From: Gammaproteobacteria bacterium | Lineage (GTDB): Bacteria; Pseudomonadota; Gammaproteobacteria; Pseudomonadales; Halieaceae | DNA: 64,000 nucleotides | Assembly: GCA_030427485.1 (NCBI GenBank) | Contig: JAUICG010000003.1 | Span: forward strand, 124,001 to 188,000 | Direction: 5' to 3' | In this document: one piece after another, positions 26,592-35,640 of the stretch | How the letters are laid out: the number at the start of each line of letters is the position of its first letter | Position numbering within the stretch: position 1 is the stretch's first letter | Made by a program: the position numbers and the translations under genes | Notes under the pieces: model-generated | The model's input: the letters and a program-made list of their open reading frames with translations, nothing else | What the model was told of the DNA's origin: nothing | Database searches by the model: none

Positions 26592-29192
26592 GGTTTTCTC
26601 ATCGCCCACATTGGCCTGCGCTGCGGCGATACGCGCAATGGGCACGCGAAATGGGCTGCAGGACACATAGTGCAGGCCGATGTCGTGGCAGAACTGGATG
26701 GAGCGCGGGTCGCCGCCGTGTTCGCCGCAGATACCGTACTTGATGCCTTTCTTCTTGCCCCGGCTCTCGGTAATGGCTATTTCCATCAGGCGGCCGACCG
26801 CGCGCTGATCCAGTGAAACGAAGGGATCGACATCGATCAGCTTTTCCTTCAGGTACTTCGGGATGAACTTGCCGGCGTCATCGCGAGAAAATCCGTAGGT
26901 CATTTGCGTCAGGTCGTTGGTGCCGAAGCTCATGAACTCGACTTCCGGCGCGAGCCGATCGGCGCCCAGGGTGGCACGCGGCGTTTCCATCATGGTGCCG
27001 ATCTTGTAGCGGATTGACAGCGACCTGGCCCCGGCCATCTCACGAATACACTTGTCGATTATCTCCGTGATAAGCCGAATTTCGCGTACGTTGATGACCA
27101 GTGGGATCATGATTTCAGGCAGCGGGCGGTAGCCGGCCTCGATGGCTTCAGCGGCCGCGCTGATGATCGCCTTTACCTGCATCTCGGTGATTTTCGGATA
27201 GACAACCGAGAGCCTGCAACCGCGAAAGCCCAGCATCGGGTTGACCTCTGACAAACGCTGCGTAATCTCCCGAATCTGGCTGGCCGGCTTGCCAATTTGT
27301 GCAGACAGCGCATCGATATCCTCGCCGCTCTGCGGCAGGAACTCGTGCAGCGGCGGATCCAGCAGGCGTATGGTCACCGGCAGGCCATCCATCACCTTGA
27401 ACAGTTCAAGTATGTCGTCGTGCTGGAAGACCTGTAGTTTATCGAGGAAAGTTTGCCGCTCCTCGTCGGTTTCCGAGAGAATCATCGCGCGCATCACGCC
27501 AATCCGATCCGCAGCGAAAAACATATGCTCGGTACGGCACAGGCCGATGCCCTCGGCGCCCAACTCCCGGGCTTTGGCGGCGTCCTCCGGGGTTTCCGCG
27601 TTGGCGCGCACCCGCAGCCGGCGGTGTTTGTCGGCCCAGCCCAGCAACTCCTGGAAGTCCGTGCTGGAACTGGCTTCTATCTTCGCGATGTCGCCCAGCA
27701 TGACTTCGCCTGAGGTGCCGTCGAGGGTTATGATATCGCCGCGCTTGACGCTGACTCCCTCCGCCGTGGTCGCGGTACCCGCGGCAGTGTCGATGCTCAA
27801 GGCGCCGCAGCCGGTAATCGCGCAGACGCCCATACCCCGGGCGACAACAGCGGCGTGGGAAGTCATGCCACCCAGTTCCGTGAGTACGCCTGCGGCGACG
27901 CGCATGCCGTGAATATCCTCGGGCGTGGTCTCGCGTCGCAACAGGATCACGCTGTGTCCCGCGGCGCTTTCCGATTCAGCCTCTTCGGCGGAGAACACTG
28001 CCTTGCCGGTCGCCCCACCGGGACTGGCGGGTAGCCCGGTGGCGATAATATCCCGCTTGGCTGAGGGGTCTACCATCGGGTGAAGGAATGCCTCCACGTG
28101 TTCAGGTGATACCCGCATCAGCGCTTCGCGCTCGGTGATCAGGCCTTCTTTCACCATATCCACGGCGATTTTTATCGAAGCCCTCCCGGTGCGTTTGCCG
28201 CTGCGCGTCTGCAGCATGAAAAACTTGCCGTCCTGCACGGTAAACTCGATGTCCTGCATGTCCCGGTAGTGTTTTTCCAGCAGCGACTGGGTTTTGAAAA
28301 GCTGGTCGTACACCTCCGGCATACGCTCCTGCAGCGCGGAGACCGGGAGCGGGGTGCGGATTCCCGCGACGACGTCCTCGCCGGCGGCGTTGAACAGGTA
28401 TTCGCCAAAGAACCGATGCTCACCGGTGGCGGGATTGCGCGTAAAGGCCACGCCGGAGCCCGACTCGTCCCCGAAGTTGCCGAACACCATGGCCTGTACG
28501 CCCACGGCTGTTCCCAGGCTGTCATCGATATTGTTCATTTCACGGTAGACCACCGCGCGCGGCGTGTGCCAGGAACGAAACACCGCTTCCACCGCCATTT
28601 TCAGCTGCACGAACGGGTCTTCGGGGAGGTCGGCAAGTGTCTTGTAGACGGCAACAATTTCACGCCAGTCCTCGGCAGTCATATCGACATCACCGGACTT
28701 GTTGTTCGCCTGTTTGTAGCGCGCCAGTTCATGCTCGAACTTGTGACCATCCACATCCAGGACCACGTCGGCGAACATCTGGATGAAACGGCGGTACGAG
28801 TCATAGGCGAAACGCGGGTTCCCGGTTTTCAGCGCCAGGCCCTCGGTAATCTCATCGTTGAGTCCCAGGTTGAGGATGGTATTCATCATTCCCGGCATGG
28901 ATACCGGCGCGCCAGAGCGCACCGAAAACAACAGCGGATTTTCGGGGTCGCCAAAGCGCGCCCCCATTTTTTTCTCGACAAGGTCGAGTGCCACGCGGTA
29001 TTCCTGTTCCAGTAGCGAGGGCAGCTTGTTGCCGGCCTGGAAATACTCGCGACAGGTGCCGGTGGTGATGATGAAACCGTAGGGTACGGGTAGTCCAAGG
29101 CTGGTCATCTCGCACAGGTTGGCGCCTTTGCCGCCGAGCAGATCCCGGTCATCCTTGCTGCCTTCATCGAACAGGTATACGCGTTTTGCCAT
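26589..29192 (-). CDS. ppdK: Pyruvate, phosphate dikinase
   Basis: Enzyme of 867 residues that interconverts pyruvate, ATP and phosphate with phosphoenolpyruvate, AMP and pyrophosphate. The N-terminal ATP-grasp domain has YLFDEGSKDDRDLLGGKGANLCEM and FSVRSGAPVSMPGMMNT. The swivelling central domain carries the phosphorylated His at about residue 446 (ELGGMTSHAAVVARGMG). The C-terminal TIM barrel has GIGLCRTEHMFF and CGEHGGDP. The start at 29192 gives MAKRVYLFDEG. The gene starts 265 bases from the LLM gene end. No PPDK regulatory-protein gene (DUF299 family) is seen next to it. PPDK may serve gluconeogenesis or pyrophosphate-linked glycolysis here. Confidence 0.95.
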   Translation of the reverse strand: MAKRVYLFDEGSKDDRDLLGGKGANLCEMTSLGLPVPYGFIITTGTCREYFQAGNKLPSLLEQEYRVALDLVEKKMGARFGDPENPLLFSVRSGAPVSMPGMMNTILNLGLNDEITEGLALKTGNPRFAYDSYRRFIQMFADVVLDVDGHKFEHELARYKQANNKSGDVDMTAEDWREIVAVYKTLADLPEDPFVQLKMAVEAVFRSWHTPRAVVYREMNNIDDSLGTAVGVQAMVFGNFGDESGSGVAFTRNPATGEHRFFGEYLFNAAGEDVVAGIRTPLPVSALQERMPEVYDQLFKTQSLLEKHYRDMQDIEFTVQDGKFFMLQTRSGKRTGRASIKIAVDMVKEGLITEREALMRVSPEHVEAFLHPMVDPSAKRDIIATGLPASPGGATGKAVFSAEEAESESAAGHSVILLRRETTPEDIHGMRVAAGVLTELGGMTSHAAVVARGMGVCAITGCGALSIDTAAGTATTAEGVSVKRGDIITLDGTSGEVMLGDIAKIEASSSTDFQELLGWADKHRRLRVRANAETPEDAAKARELGAEGIGLCRTEHMFFAADRIGVMRAMILSETDEERQTFLDKLQVFQHDDILELFKVMDGLPVTIRLLDPPLHEFLPQSGEDIDALSAQIGKPASQIREITQRLSEVNPMLGFRGCRLSVVYPKITEMQVKAIISAAAEAIEAGYRPLPEIMIPLVINVREIRLITEIIDKCIREMAGARSLSIRYKIGTMMETPRATLGADRLAPEVEFMSFGTNDLTQMTYGFSRDDAGKFIPKYLKEKLIDVDPFVSLDQRAVGRLMEIAITESRGKKKGIKYGICGEHGGDPRSIQFCHDIGLHYVSCSPFRVPIARIAAAQANVGDEKT

Positions 29193-29235
29193 GGGGTTTG
29201 CCTGACTGCTGGTATCGGAAGGCTTCGAGTATAGC

Positions 29236-29257
29236 CTCCCGCTGCGCTCAGTGGGAG
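29236..29257. other. Strong hairpin in the PPDK 5' leader region
   Basis: CTCCCGCTG-CGCT-CAGTGGGAG forms a 9-bp stem with one G-T pair and a 4-base loop, 44-65 bases upstream of the PPDK start. On the PPDK strand it could be part of the leader RNA or mark the end of an upstream transcript. No T-run follows. The region 29193-29457 shows no convincing gene. Confidence 0.35.
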
Positions 29258-29457
29258 AACAAATCTTCGGGAATGCAATAGAGTGCAGTCGAGTACGCAA
29301 CGTACCGATCGCACAGCGATTGCTGCTTGAAACGGCAGGCGGGAAGTTGCCGGAACTCCATGTGCGCGACGCGCTATTCGAGCTCAGTCCCGCCAGTGCA
29401 AAGCTGCACAAGCTCAATACGTGCGAGGAGTTCCTCGGACAGCTGCAGCGTGTATGC

Positions 29458-30354
29458 TCAGCGCCGCGCGAGCAGCTCGCAGAGGCGATCGATCTCCGAC
29501 AACTCCGCCGTTGCCGGAACCACAAAAAGCTCTTCGCAGCCGGCGGCCTCAGCATTGTCCAGTGCCTCGCGTACCGCGTCCGCTGAACTGCGGTGTACCG
29601 ACTCCGCCATCATGGTGGCGATTTCGCTGCCTGCAATCGCCAGGTATTCGTACACATAATCGTAGAGCTTTTGCGGGCCGTCATCGGCCAGTGTGTACCA
29701 GAAGCCGCCCATTCGATACGGGGCTTGTGCCCGTCCCGCGCGCTCCCAGGCAGCCTCGGCCATCGCGAATGTGCGATTCAGTTCCGCGTCCTCGCCGTTG
29801 CCCGACCACGCATAGAGCCCATCCGCCCACACCGCGCAGCGTTCGATGCTTTTCGGTCCCATCGCGCCGGTCAGCAGGCGCGGCCCTCCGGGGCGGTCCA
29901 TCGCAGGGCCGATTGCACCGCCGCCGGGAATGATCTCCTCGCCGCGCCAGATCTTGCGCATCTCGTCTACCTGGCGATCCATCCTGCCGTAGCGACCCTC
30001 GAAACGGGCGCCCAGCGCGGCGTAATCCTGCGGCCGACCGCCGTAGCCGAGCACAATAGTGTCAACCCGGTTGCCGGACAGTATATCCAGTGTGGCCACT
30101 TCTTTGGCGACGCGCGCGGCGCTGTGCATCGGCAGCACATACAATGTGGGGGTAAGTTCGACCCGCGTGGTGGCCATCGCGGCGGCGGACAACAGTACGC
30201 GCATGTCATAGGTTGGCCCGTGGATTCGTTCGCCACAGGACAGCGCGTGAAACGGACCGTCATCAATGGCCTTGAACCAGGCCAGGTAGTCCTCCCGGGT
30301 GAGGCCGGCTTTCATATAGGGCAGGCAGATACCGATTTTCATGTTGGTTGTCAT
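29458..30354 (-). CDS. LLM class (luciferase-like) oxidoreductase
   Basis: TIM-barrel flavin-type oxidoreductase of 298 residues. The segment TYDMRVLLSAAAMATTRVELTPTLYVLPMHSAARVAKEVATLDILSGNR (given in part: TLDILSGNR) matches the bacterial luciferase-like family, and VLGYGGRPQDYAALG the following barrel loop. The N-terminus MKIGICLPYM is typical of F420-dependent members, but such enzymes in proteobacteria may use FMN instead. No cofactor-biosynthesis gene is in view. It lies alone; both neighbours are separated by gaps of about 190-265 bases. Substrate unknown. Confidence 0.82.
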   Translation of the reverse strand: MTTNMKIGICLPYMKAGLTREDYLAWFKAIDDGPFHALSCGERIHGPTYDMRVLLSAAAMATTRVELTPTLYVLPMHSAARVAKEVATLDILSGNRVDTIVLGYGGRPQDYAALGARFEGRYGRMDRQVDEMRKIWRGEEIIPGGGAIGPAMDRPGGPRLLTGAMGPKSIERCAVWADGLYAWSGNGEDAELNRTFAMAEAAWERAGRAQAPYRMGGFWYTLADDGPQKLYDYVYEYLAIAGSEIATMMAESVHRSSADAVREALDNAEAAGCEELFVVPATAELSEIDRLCELLARR

Positions 30355-30542
30355 AGTGGAATTACCCGTGTTTGGTGTGAGGGAGCGTCGGCGCGGCTAT
30401 GGTAGCGCAGTTTACAGCACAGGCCGTTCAGCATACTGAACCGATATCATTTTGCACCGAATGGCGGCGAGTCACCTGGTGACGGAAATCTTTCACAGGT
30501 ACTCGCCGTGGGGGAAGGCGCTGGGGTAAACTTCCCGCCCAT

Positions 30543-31265
30543 ATGAACAGTCCCGCAAACACGATACTCACTGCCACCTCGGTCCTGTTGCTGGGCGTGT
30601 TGTTGGGCGCCTGTAGCAGCCCCGCGCCGAAACGGGCGGTCCTGCAGGGCAACAACTCGCAATCGGTAAATTTCAGCGGGTCCTGGGAGCTGGATTATGG
30701 CCAGAGCGACAACACCCAGCAGAAGCTGGATTCCATGGTGGGTGAGCTGAACAGGGAAGCGAAACGCCGCGCCCAGCAGGGCAATATGGCGCAGGGGCCG
30801 TATGGCGGTGGGGTGGTTATCGGGAATGCGGGCGCTAACAGCGGCGAGTCCATCCTCGGCCTGGTGCGCATGGCCGACCTGATCACCCAGTCGCCGCTGC
30901 TGGAAATCACGCAGGACACGCACAAGGTGCGTGTGCAGCGAGAGGAGGATTTTGACCTTACCTGTGAGTTTTATCCCGGCGAACTGCGCAAGGTTGAAAC
31001 GCCCTTCGGTACTGAAATCTGTGGCTGGAACGGGCACCAGCTTGTGTTCAAACTTCTGCTGCCCGATGGGCTTGCCATTCAGCATGTGATGACCATGGGC
31101 GCAGCGGGCCAGAAACTCAATATCGCGACCACCGTGGTCACCAGCCAGGTGAGTTTTCCCTTTGTGCTGAACCGCGTGTACAACCGGTTCGAGCCGGGCG
31201 AAAGCGGCTACAAATGTGAAGTGACGTTGACCCGAGGCACGGTATGCACAACCGAAACCCGATAG
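30543..31265 (+). CDS. Uncharacterised lipoprotein
   Basis: Protein of 240 residues with a lipoprotein signal peptide: a hydrophobic segment ends in LLGAC, with the acylated Cys24 followed by Ser-Ser, so the outer membrane is the likely site (no Asp at +2). Mature sequence begins after a short linker with NFSGSWELDYGQSDNTQQKLDSM, a GxWxLDxxxSD pattern seen in several small beta-rich exported proteins. A glycine/asparagine-rich loop lies near residue 95. It opens a three-gene run: the next gene overlaps by 22 bases. Function unknown. Confidence 0.75.
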   Translation: MNSPANTILTATSVLLLGVLLGACSSPAPKRAVLQGNNSQSVNFSGSWELDYGQSDNTQQKLDSMVGELNREAKRRAQQGNMAQGPYGGGVVIGNAGANSGESILGLVRMADLITQSPLLEITQDTHKVRVQREEDFDLTCEFYPGELRKVETPFGTEICGWNGHQLVFKLLLPDGLAIQHVMTMGAAGQKLNIATTVVTSQVSFPFVLNRVYNRFEPGESGYKCEVTLTRGTVCTTETR

Positions 31266-32353
31266 CGGCGATCCGGCCGGGGGCCTTCACTGCAGTGTTG
31301 CGCACCGCTGCGTTCATTGCCGTGGCCGCCTGCCTGGCGCTGCAAACGCTGCTTGTGCACGGCAGTGACGACGCCGGCCGGGTGGATGTCGGGCTGGTGA
31401 TCTTCGACCCGGGTATTCCCGCAGATGAATCCACCCACAGCAAACTCGGCATATTTCCGGAGATTCGCAAGGCCGAGGCCAAGTATATGCCCGTGGTACT
31501 GCGTGAGCTTTTGATCGATTCCGGCGAGTGGGGGGTGGTGCGGGTCCTGCCGGAACCGCTGGAGTCTTCCGAGTTGCTCGTTACCGGCACCATACTGCAA
31601 TCCGACGGGCAGCGGCTGGAACTGCGAATCGTGGCGAAAGATGCGGCCGGTACGCTGTGGCTTGACAAGGTGTACACCGGAACCACCACACCCGCTGATT
31701 ATCCGGTGAAGGTTCCGGGCGACCCCTTCCTGGGCGTGTACCGTAATATCGCCTCCGATCTGCTGGCTGCGCGTGGCCGGATGAGTGCGAAACAACTCAC
31801 GGACCTGCGCCAGATAGCGCTGATGCGTTATGCCGGCGCCCTGGCGCCGGACGTCTTCGCGTCCTATCTGGGGTCCTCACCGGGGGGGCTCTATACGTTG
31901 CTGCGATTGCCGGCTGAGGATGATCCCATGCTGGCCCGCGTGGTGCGTATTCGCGACCAGGAGTATCTCTTTATCGATACCGTGGATGAGCAGTACGCGC
32001 GGCTCGCCGAGGAGATGGCGCCCACCTATAACCTGTGGCGCCAGTACGGCGCGGAGCAGGCCGATTATCGGGACGCGTACGAAGCGAGAGTCGGCAGCAG
32101 GGGAAGCCAGGGCCGGCGCGGCTCGTTCGCCGCGCTGGAACAGACCTACAACGCGTACAAGTGGTCGAAAATACACGAGCAGGACCTGGATGAACTGGCA
32201 CTGGGTTTCAACAACGAGGTGGCTCCCACTGTAATGGAGGTGAGTGGCACCGTCTTCAAGCTGAGCGGCGGACTCGACAACCAGTACGCCGAGTGGCGCG
32301 AAATTCTGCAGCGTATTTTTGCGCTGGAAACGGGCTTGCCGCCAGCGAACTGA
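31244..32353 (+). CDS. Uncharacterised exported protein
   Basis: Protein of 369 residues with a long N-terminal region (about residues 1-42) that holds a hydrophobic core and could be a signal peptide. The mature part begins SDDAGRVDVGLVIFDPGIPADES, reminiscent of outer-membrane or periplasmic 'curli/assembly' type proteins that act near lipoproteins, but I recognise no family. TVDEQYARLAEEMAPTYNLWRQYGAEQ and the C-terminal ALETGLPPAN are helical. It overlaps the lipoprotein gene by 22 bases and is followed 19 bases later by the HTH gene. Co-transcription is likely. Function unknown. Confidence 0.7.
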   Translation: MHNRNPIAAIRPGAFTAVLRTAAFIAVAACLALQTLLVHGSDDAGRVDVGLVIFDPGIPADESTHSKLGIFPEIRKAEAKYMPVVLRELLIDSGEWGVVRVLPEPLESSELLVTGTILQSDGQRLELRIVAKDAAGTLWLDKVYTGTTTPADYPVKVPGDPFLGVYRNIASDLLAARGRMSAKQLTDLRQIALMRYAGALAPDVFASYLGSSPGGLYTLLRLPAEDDPMLARVVRIRDQEYLFIDTVDEQYARLAEEMAPTYNLWRQYGAEQADYRDAYEARVGSRGSQGRRGSFAALEQTYNAYKWSKIHEQDLDELALGFNNEVAPTVMEVSGTVFKLSGGLDNQYAEWREILQRIFALETGLPPAN

Positions 32354-32372
32354 TTTCTGCTATGCTGTGCCC

Positions 32373-33101
32373 ATGGCAGGCAGAGACAAAGACAGCGAAT
32401 CCCTACTGGAAGCCCTCCGCAAACGGACGGAACAAATTGCGGGTGGGACGTTTGATCTCGCGCGCAACACAGCAACGCTCACGGCGATGTTCGGTGAGAG
32501 CTGGCTGCGCAACGCGCTGTTGAACAAACTGGAACCCGAGAGGCTGGAGGCGATGGCCGAGGCCGGTCGTTTTCTGCAGGATGCCCGGGAAACGGCGGGA
32601 ATGTCGCTGAAAGACCTGTCGGAAAGCCTCGGGTTGTCCGATCGCGCCGTGCTGGAAGATATCGAGAGCGGTGAGACCATCATGCCGCTGGAACTGATGC
32701 TGCGCAGCGCGGCACTTTTGGCGCGACATGATCCTATCCCCTTTCTCATCAAGTTCATGCGCACGTACAATCCGGCGCTGGAGAAAGCGCTGGAGCAGTG
32801 GGGTGTACTGGCGCTGCCCAAACAGTACGAAAGGGAGCGACGCTTTGTGAACCTGATGCGCCAGCACGATGCGTTGCGCCGCCTGACGGACGATGAGTAC
32901 GATCGCTACATCCACTATATGGAAAGTTCCAGCAATCTCGTGCTCGATGTCATGCACAAGGAGAAAGCGGCCAACGCACCCTCGGCGAAACCCGCCGCCG
33001 GTGACAAGTCGAATACCAAGTCCAGGCCCAAAGCTGCGAAGAAAAAGTCGACCTCCCGCAAGCCCAAACGCGCCCCGGCAGGCCGGACGAGCACACGCTG
33101 A
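32373..33101 (+). CDS. XRE-type helix-turn-helix protein with basic C-terminal tail
   Basis: Protein of 242 residues. The helix-turn-helix is at about residues 67-120: RFLQDARETAGMSLKDLSESLGLSDRAVLEDIESG, the XRE/Cro pattern. Before it is a leader (residues 1-65) rich in Glu, Arg and Leu, and after it a helical region to about 190. Residues 203-242 are lysine-, arginine- and proline-rich and probably bind nucleic acid without fixed structure. The start ATG at 32373 lies 19 bases after the preceding gene. Only 67 bases separate its stop from rlmKL. It may regulate the lipoprotein/exported-protein pair, or act as a nucleoid-type factor; neither is shown. Confidence 0.75.
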   Translation: MAGRDKDSESLLEALRKRTEQIAGGTFDLARNTATLTAMFGESWLRNALLNKLEPERLEAMAEAGRFLQDARETAGMSLKDLSESLGLSDRAVLEDIESGETIMPLELMLRSAALLARHDPIPFLIKFMRTYNPALEKALEQWGVLALPKQYERERRFVNLMRQHDALRRLTDDEYDRYIHYMESSSNLVLDVMHKEKAANAPSAKPAAGDKSNTKSRPKAAKKKSTSRKPKRAPAGRTSTR

Positions 33102-33168
33102 CGGCTCCCGCGTCACACTCGCCAGCGCACTGGATACCCGCTTTTTTGCCCATCGGATGCTATAAAGG

Positions 33169-35346
33169 ATGAACGGCCTGTCCGCGAGCGCTATAGACAC
33201 GAATGCCTGGTTCGCCACCTGTCCCAAGGGTGTCGAATCGCTTCTTGCACAGGAGCTGGTTAGCCTGGGTGCCGAGACCAGCCGCGAGACAGTGGCGGGA
33301 GTGTACTTCAGCGGATCGCGCGCGCTGGCCTACCGCGCTTGCCTCTGGTCGCGACTTGCCAACCGGGTGCTGTGGCCGCTGGGTCAGTTGGAAGCGGCGG
33401 ACGGCGACACCCTGTATCGCAGTATCAAGGGCGTTGACTGGGGCAGCCTGTTCGATCCGGAGCGCTCGATCACCATCGATTTTTCCGGCGAGAACAAGCA
33501 TATTCGCAATACCCAGTTTGGTGCTCAACGCACCAAGGACGCGATTGTCGACTGGTTTGTCGCCAGGGCCGCACGGCGCCCCTCTGTTGATCGAGCCCAT
33601 CCCGATGTTCGTCTCAATGTGCGGCTGGTGCGCGACCGCGCTCACCTGTCGGTGGATTTTTCCGGTGGCAGTTTGCACCAGCGCGGATACAGGCTGGAGG
33701 CCGGAGCCGCGCCATTGAAAGAGAACCTGGCAGCCGCAGTGCTGCTGCGTGCCGACTGGCCGGGAGTGGCTGCGCGTGGCGGCGCGCTGATCGATCCTCT
33801 GTGCGGGTCTGCGACACTGCTTCTGGAGGGCGCGTTGATGGCGGCGGATATCGCCCCGGGTCTGGGGCGCAAACGCTTCGGCTTCGAACAACTGCGGATT
33901 CACGATGCGGGCCAGTGGCAGGCCATTCTCGCCGATGCGCGCGGTCGCGCGGAACGGGGGAGGGCGGCGCAACTGCCGGAGATACGCGGCTACGACTGGG
34001 ATCCCGCTGTGATCCGTCGCGCCCAGGAGAACATTGCGCGTATCGGTCTGGAGAAAGTGGTGCGGGTAAGTTGTAAACCCGTGTCCGGGCTGAAAAAGCC
34101 CGACCACCGGCCGCTCCCTTTTGGCCTGCTGGTTTGCAATCCGCCCTACGGAGAGCGTATCGGCGAGAAACAGCGATTGAAAGATCTGTACCGCCAGTTA
34201 GGCGAGGTGATGAACAGGGAGTTCAAAGGTTGGCAGGCCGCCGTGCTCACCTCCGACCTCGACCTGGGCAAGGCCACGGGTTTGCGCAGCCACAAACGCT
34301 ATGCGCTCTACAATGGCAGGATCGCCGCCAGCCTGTTGCTGTTTGACCTGGCTGACAACGAGTTGCGCACCGGAGACATAGCTCCGGCACCCGCGGCTCC
34401 TGTGCTGTCGGAGGGTGCGCTGATGTTCGCCAATCGTATCCGCAAAAACCGCAAGCGCCTTGCCGCCTGGGTGAAAAGGGAGCAGGTGGAGTGCTATCGA
34501 TTGTACGATGCCGATATGCCGGAGTACTCGGTGGCGGTGGATATTTATGGCCAGCACGTGCACGTCGCTGAATATCAGGCACCGAAATCAATCTCTGCAC
34601 AGGCGTCCGGGCAGAGGCTCGATGACGTACGCACCGCCTTGCCGGTCGCGCTGGGCGTTGCCGCTGACAATATCGTATACAAACAGCGCAGCCGCCAACG
34701 CGGCAGCGAACAGTACGGGCGCCAGGACAACAGGGGCGAGTTGTTGACGGTGCGGGAGGGCGCCGCAAAGTTGCTGGTCAACCTGCACGATTATCTGGAT
34801 ACCGGGTTGTTCCTGGATCATCGCCCACTGCGCCTGCGTATTGCACAGGAAGCCAGGGGCAAGGATTTCCTCAACCTGTTTTGTTACACGGGCGCCGCCA
34901 CCGTTCACGCGGCGCTGGGTGGCGCGCACTCCACCACCAGCGTCGACCTGTCCAATACTTATCTCCACTGGCTAGAGGAGAATCTTGCGGCGAACGGGCT
35001 ACAGGAAGGACGCCATACGATTATTCGGGAAGATTGTCAGTCGTGGCTGGCGAGAACGCGCAATCGCTACGACCTGGTACTGCTCGACCCGCCTTCGTTT
35101 TCCAATTCCAAGGCGATGGCTGACAGCTTCGACGTGCAGCGTGACCACGCGGAGCTGGTGCGCAAAGCGATGGCAGTGTTGCGCCGGAAGGGACACCTCT
35201 ATTTTTCCAATAACCGGCGCGGCTTCACGCTGGATAAATCGCTGCACGACGAGTTCCAGTGCCAGGATATTACCGGGCAGACGCTGCCGACGGACTTCCA
35301 ACGCAACCGGAAGATACATTGCTGCTGGATAATTCGCCATAAATAG
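33169..35346 (+). CDS. rlmKL: Bifunctional 23S rRNA methyltransferase RlmKL
   Basis: Protein of 725 residues that makes m2G2445 (RlmL, N-terminal part) and m7G2069 (RlmK, C-terminal part) on 23S rRNA. A THUMP domain covers about residues 45-155. The RlmL half has the catalytic NPPYGERIG at about residue 323. The RlmK half begins near residue 400 and has the SAM-binding FLNLFCYTGAATVHAALGGA and the catalytic LLDPPSFSNSK at about residue 640. Both activities are therefore intact by motif. Length matches the E. coli fusion (about 700 residues). Confidence 0.95.
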   Translation: MNGLSASAIDTNAWFATCPKGVESLLAQELVSLGAETSRETVAGVYFSGSRALAYRACLWSRLANRVLWPLGQLEAADGDTLYRSIKGVDWGSLFDPERSITIDFSGENKHIRNTQFGAQRTKDAIVDWFVARAARRPSVDRAHPDVRLNVRLVRDRAHLSVDFSGGSLHQRGYRLEAGAAPLKENLAAAVLLRADWPGVAARGGALIDPLCGSATLLLEGALMAADIAPGLGRKRFGFEQLRIHDAGQWQAILADARGRAERGRAAQLPEIRGYDWDPAVIRRAQENIARIGLEKVVRVSCKPVSGLKKPDHRPLPFGLLVCNPPYGERIGEKQRLKDLYRQLGEVMNREFKGWQAAVLTSDLDLGKATGLRSHKRYALYNGRIAASLLLFDLADNELRTGDIAPAPAAPVLSEGALMFANRIRKNRKRLAAWVKREQVECYRLYDADMPEYSVAVDIYGQHVHVAEYQAPKSISAQASGQRLDDVRTALPVALGVAADNIVYKQRSRQRGSEQYGRQDNRGELLTVREGAAKLLVNLHDYLDTGLFLDHRPLRLRIAQEARGKDFLNLFCYTGAATVHAALGGAHSTTSVDLSNTYLHWLEENLAANGLQEGRHTIIREDCQSWLARTRNRYDLVLLDPPSFSNSKAMADSFDVQRDHAELVRKAMAVLRRKGHLYFSNNRRGFTLDKSLHDEFQCQDITGQTLPTDFQRNRKIHCCWIIRHK

Positions 35347-35640
35347 CGGGCTGTACTGCTAGTATTTGCCAACTTTTTGTAACAGACGATATCCACAAAA
35401 GTTCGATAACCCCATGTTATTTCATTGTATGACGGCGAAAAATGCTATAAAAATAGCATAAGTCATTGAATTAAATAAATAAAAGTATTGAATTCGAGCG
35501 CGTCGTCCAGGCTGCGCTGTGGACGCCTCTGAGGGAAAGTGCACCGTCATGGCGCGGCTGTCCCCAACGTTATCCACAGTATATTCTGTGGATAACTTGC
35601 GTGTATCGCTCGCCGATCTTCAAGTGGTGCGCAGTGCAGG
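35347..35640. promoter_or_regulatory. AT-rich intergenic region with DnaA-box cluster
   Basis: No gene is seen in these 294 bases between rlmKL and the reductase gene. Bases about 35391-35495 are AT-rich with an ATGCTAT-AAAA-ATAGCAT inverted repeat at 35442-35459. A near-consensus DnaA box (ATATCCACA, one mismatch to TTATCCACA) lies at 35389-35397, and two perfect ones at 35570-35578 and 35587-35595 in opposite orientation. The layout of AT-rich DNA next to DnaA boxes resembles a DnaA-binding or titration locus. The true oriC is normally beside dnaA or mnmG, neither of which is here. Confidence 0.6.
35569..35596. repeat. Perfect inverted repeat of two DnaA boxes
   Basis: GTTATCCACAG (35569-35579) and CTGTGGATAAC (35586-35596) are exact reverse complements separated by TATATT. 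Each arm contains the full DnaA consensus TTATCCACA. DnaA binds such boxes in initiation control and at regulatory or titration sites. Confidence 0.75.

Noticed and set aside
29251..29586. Possible 111-residue gene on the + strand before the LLM gene
   Set aside because: It would overlap the end of the well-supported leftward LLM gene by about 130 bases, starts at GTG without a ribosome site and matches no family I know.
35569..35596. A dif-like XerCD site
   Set aside because: The 11-6-11 geometry is the same as dif, but the arms match DnaA boxes and lack the TTATGTTAAAT half typical of gammaproteobacterial dif.
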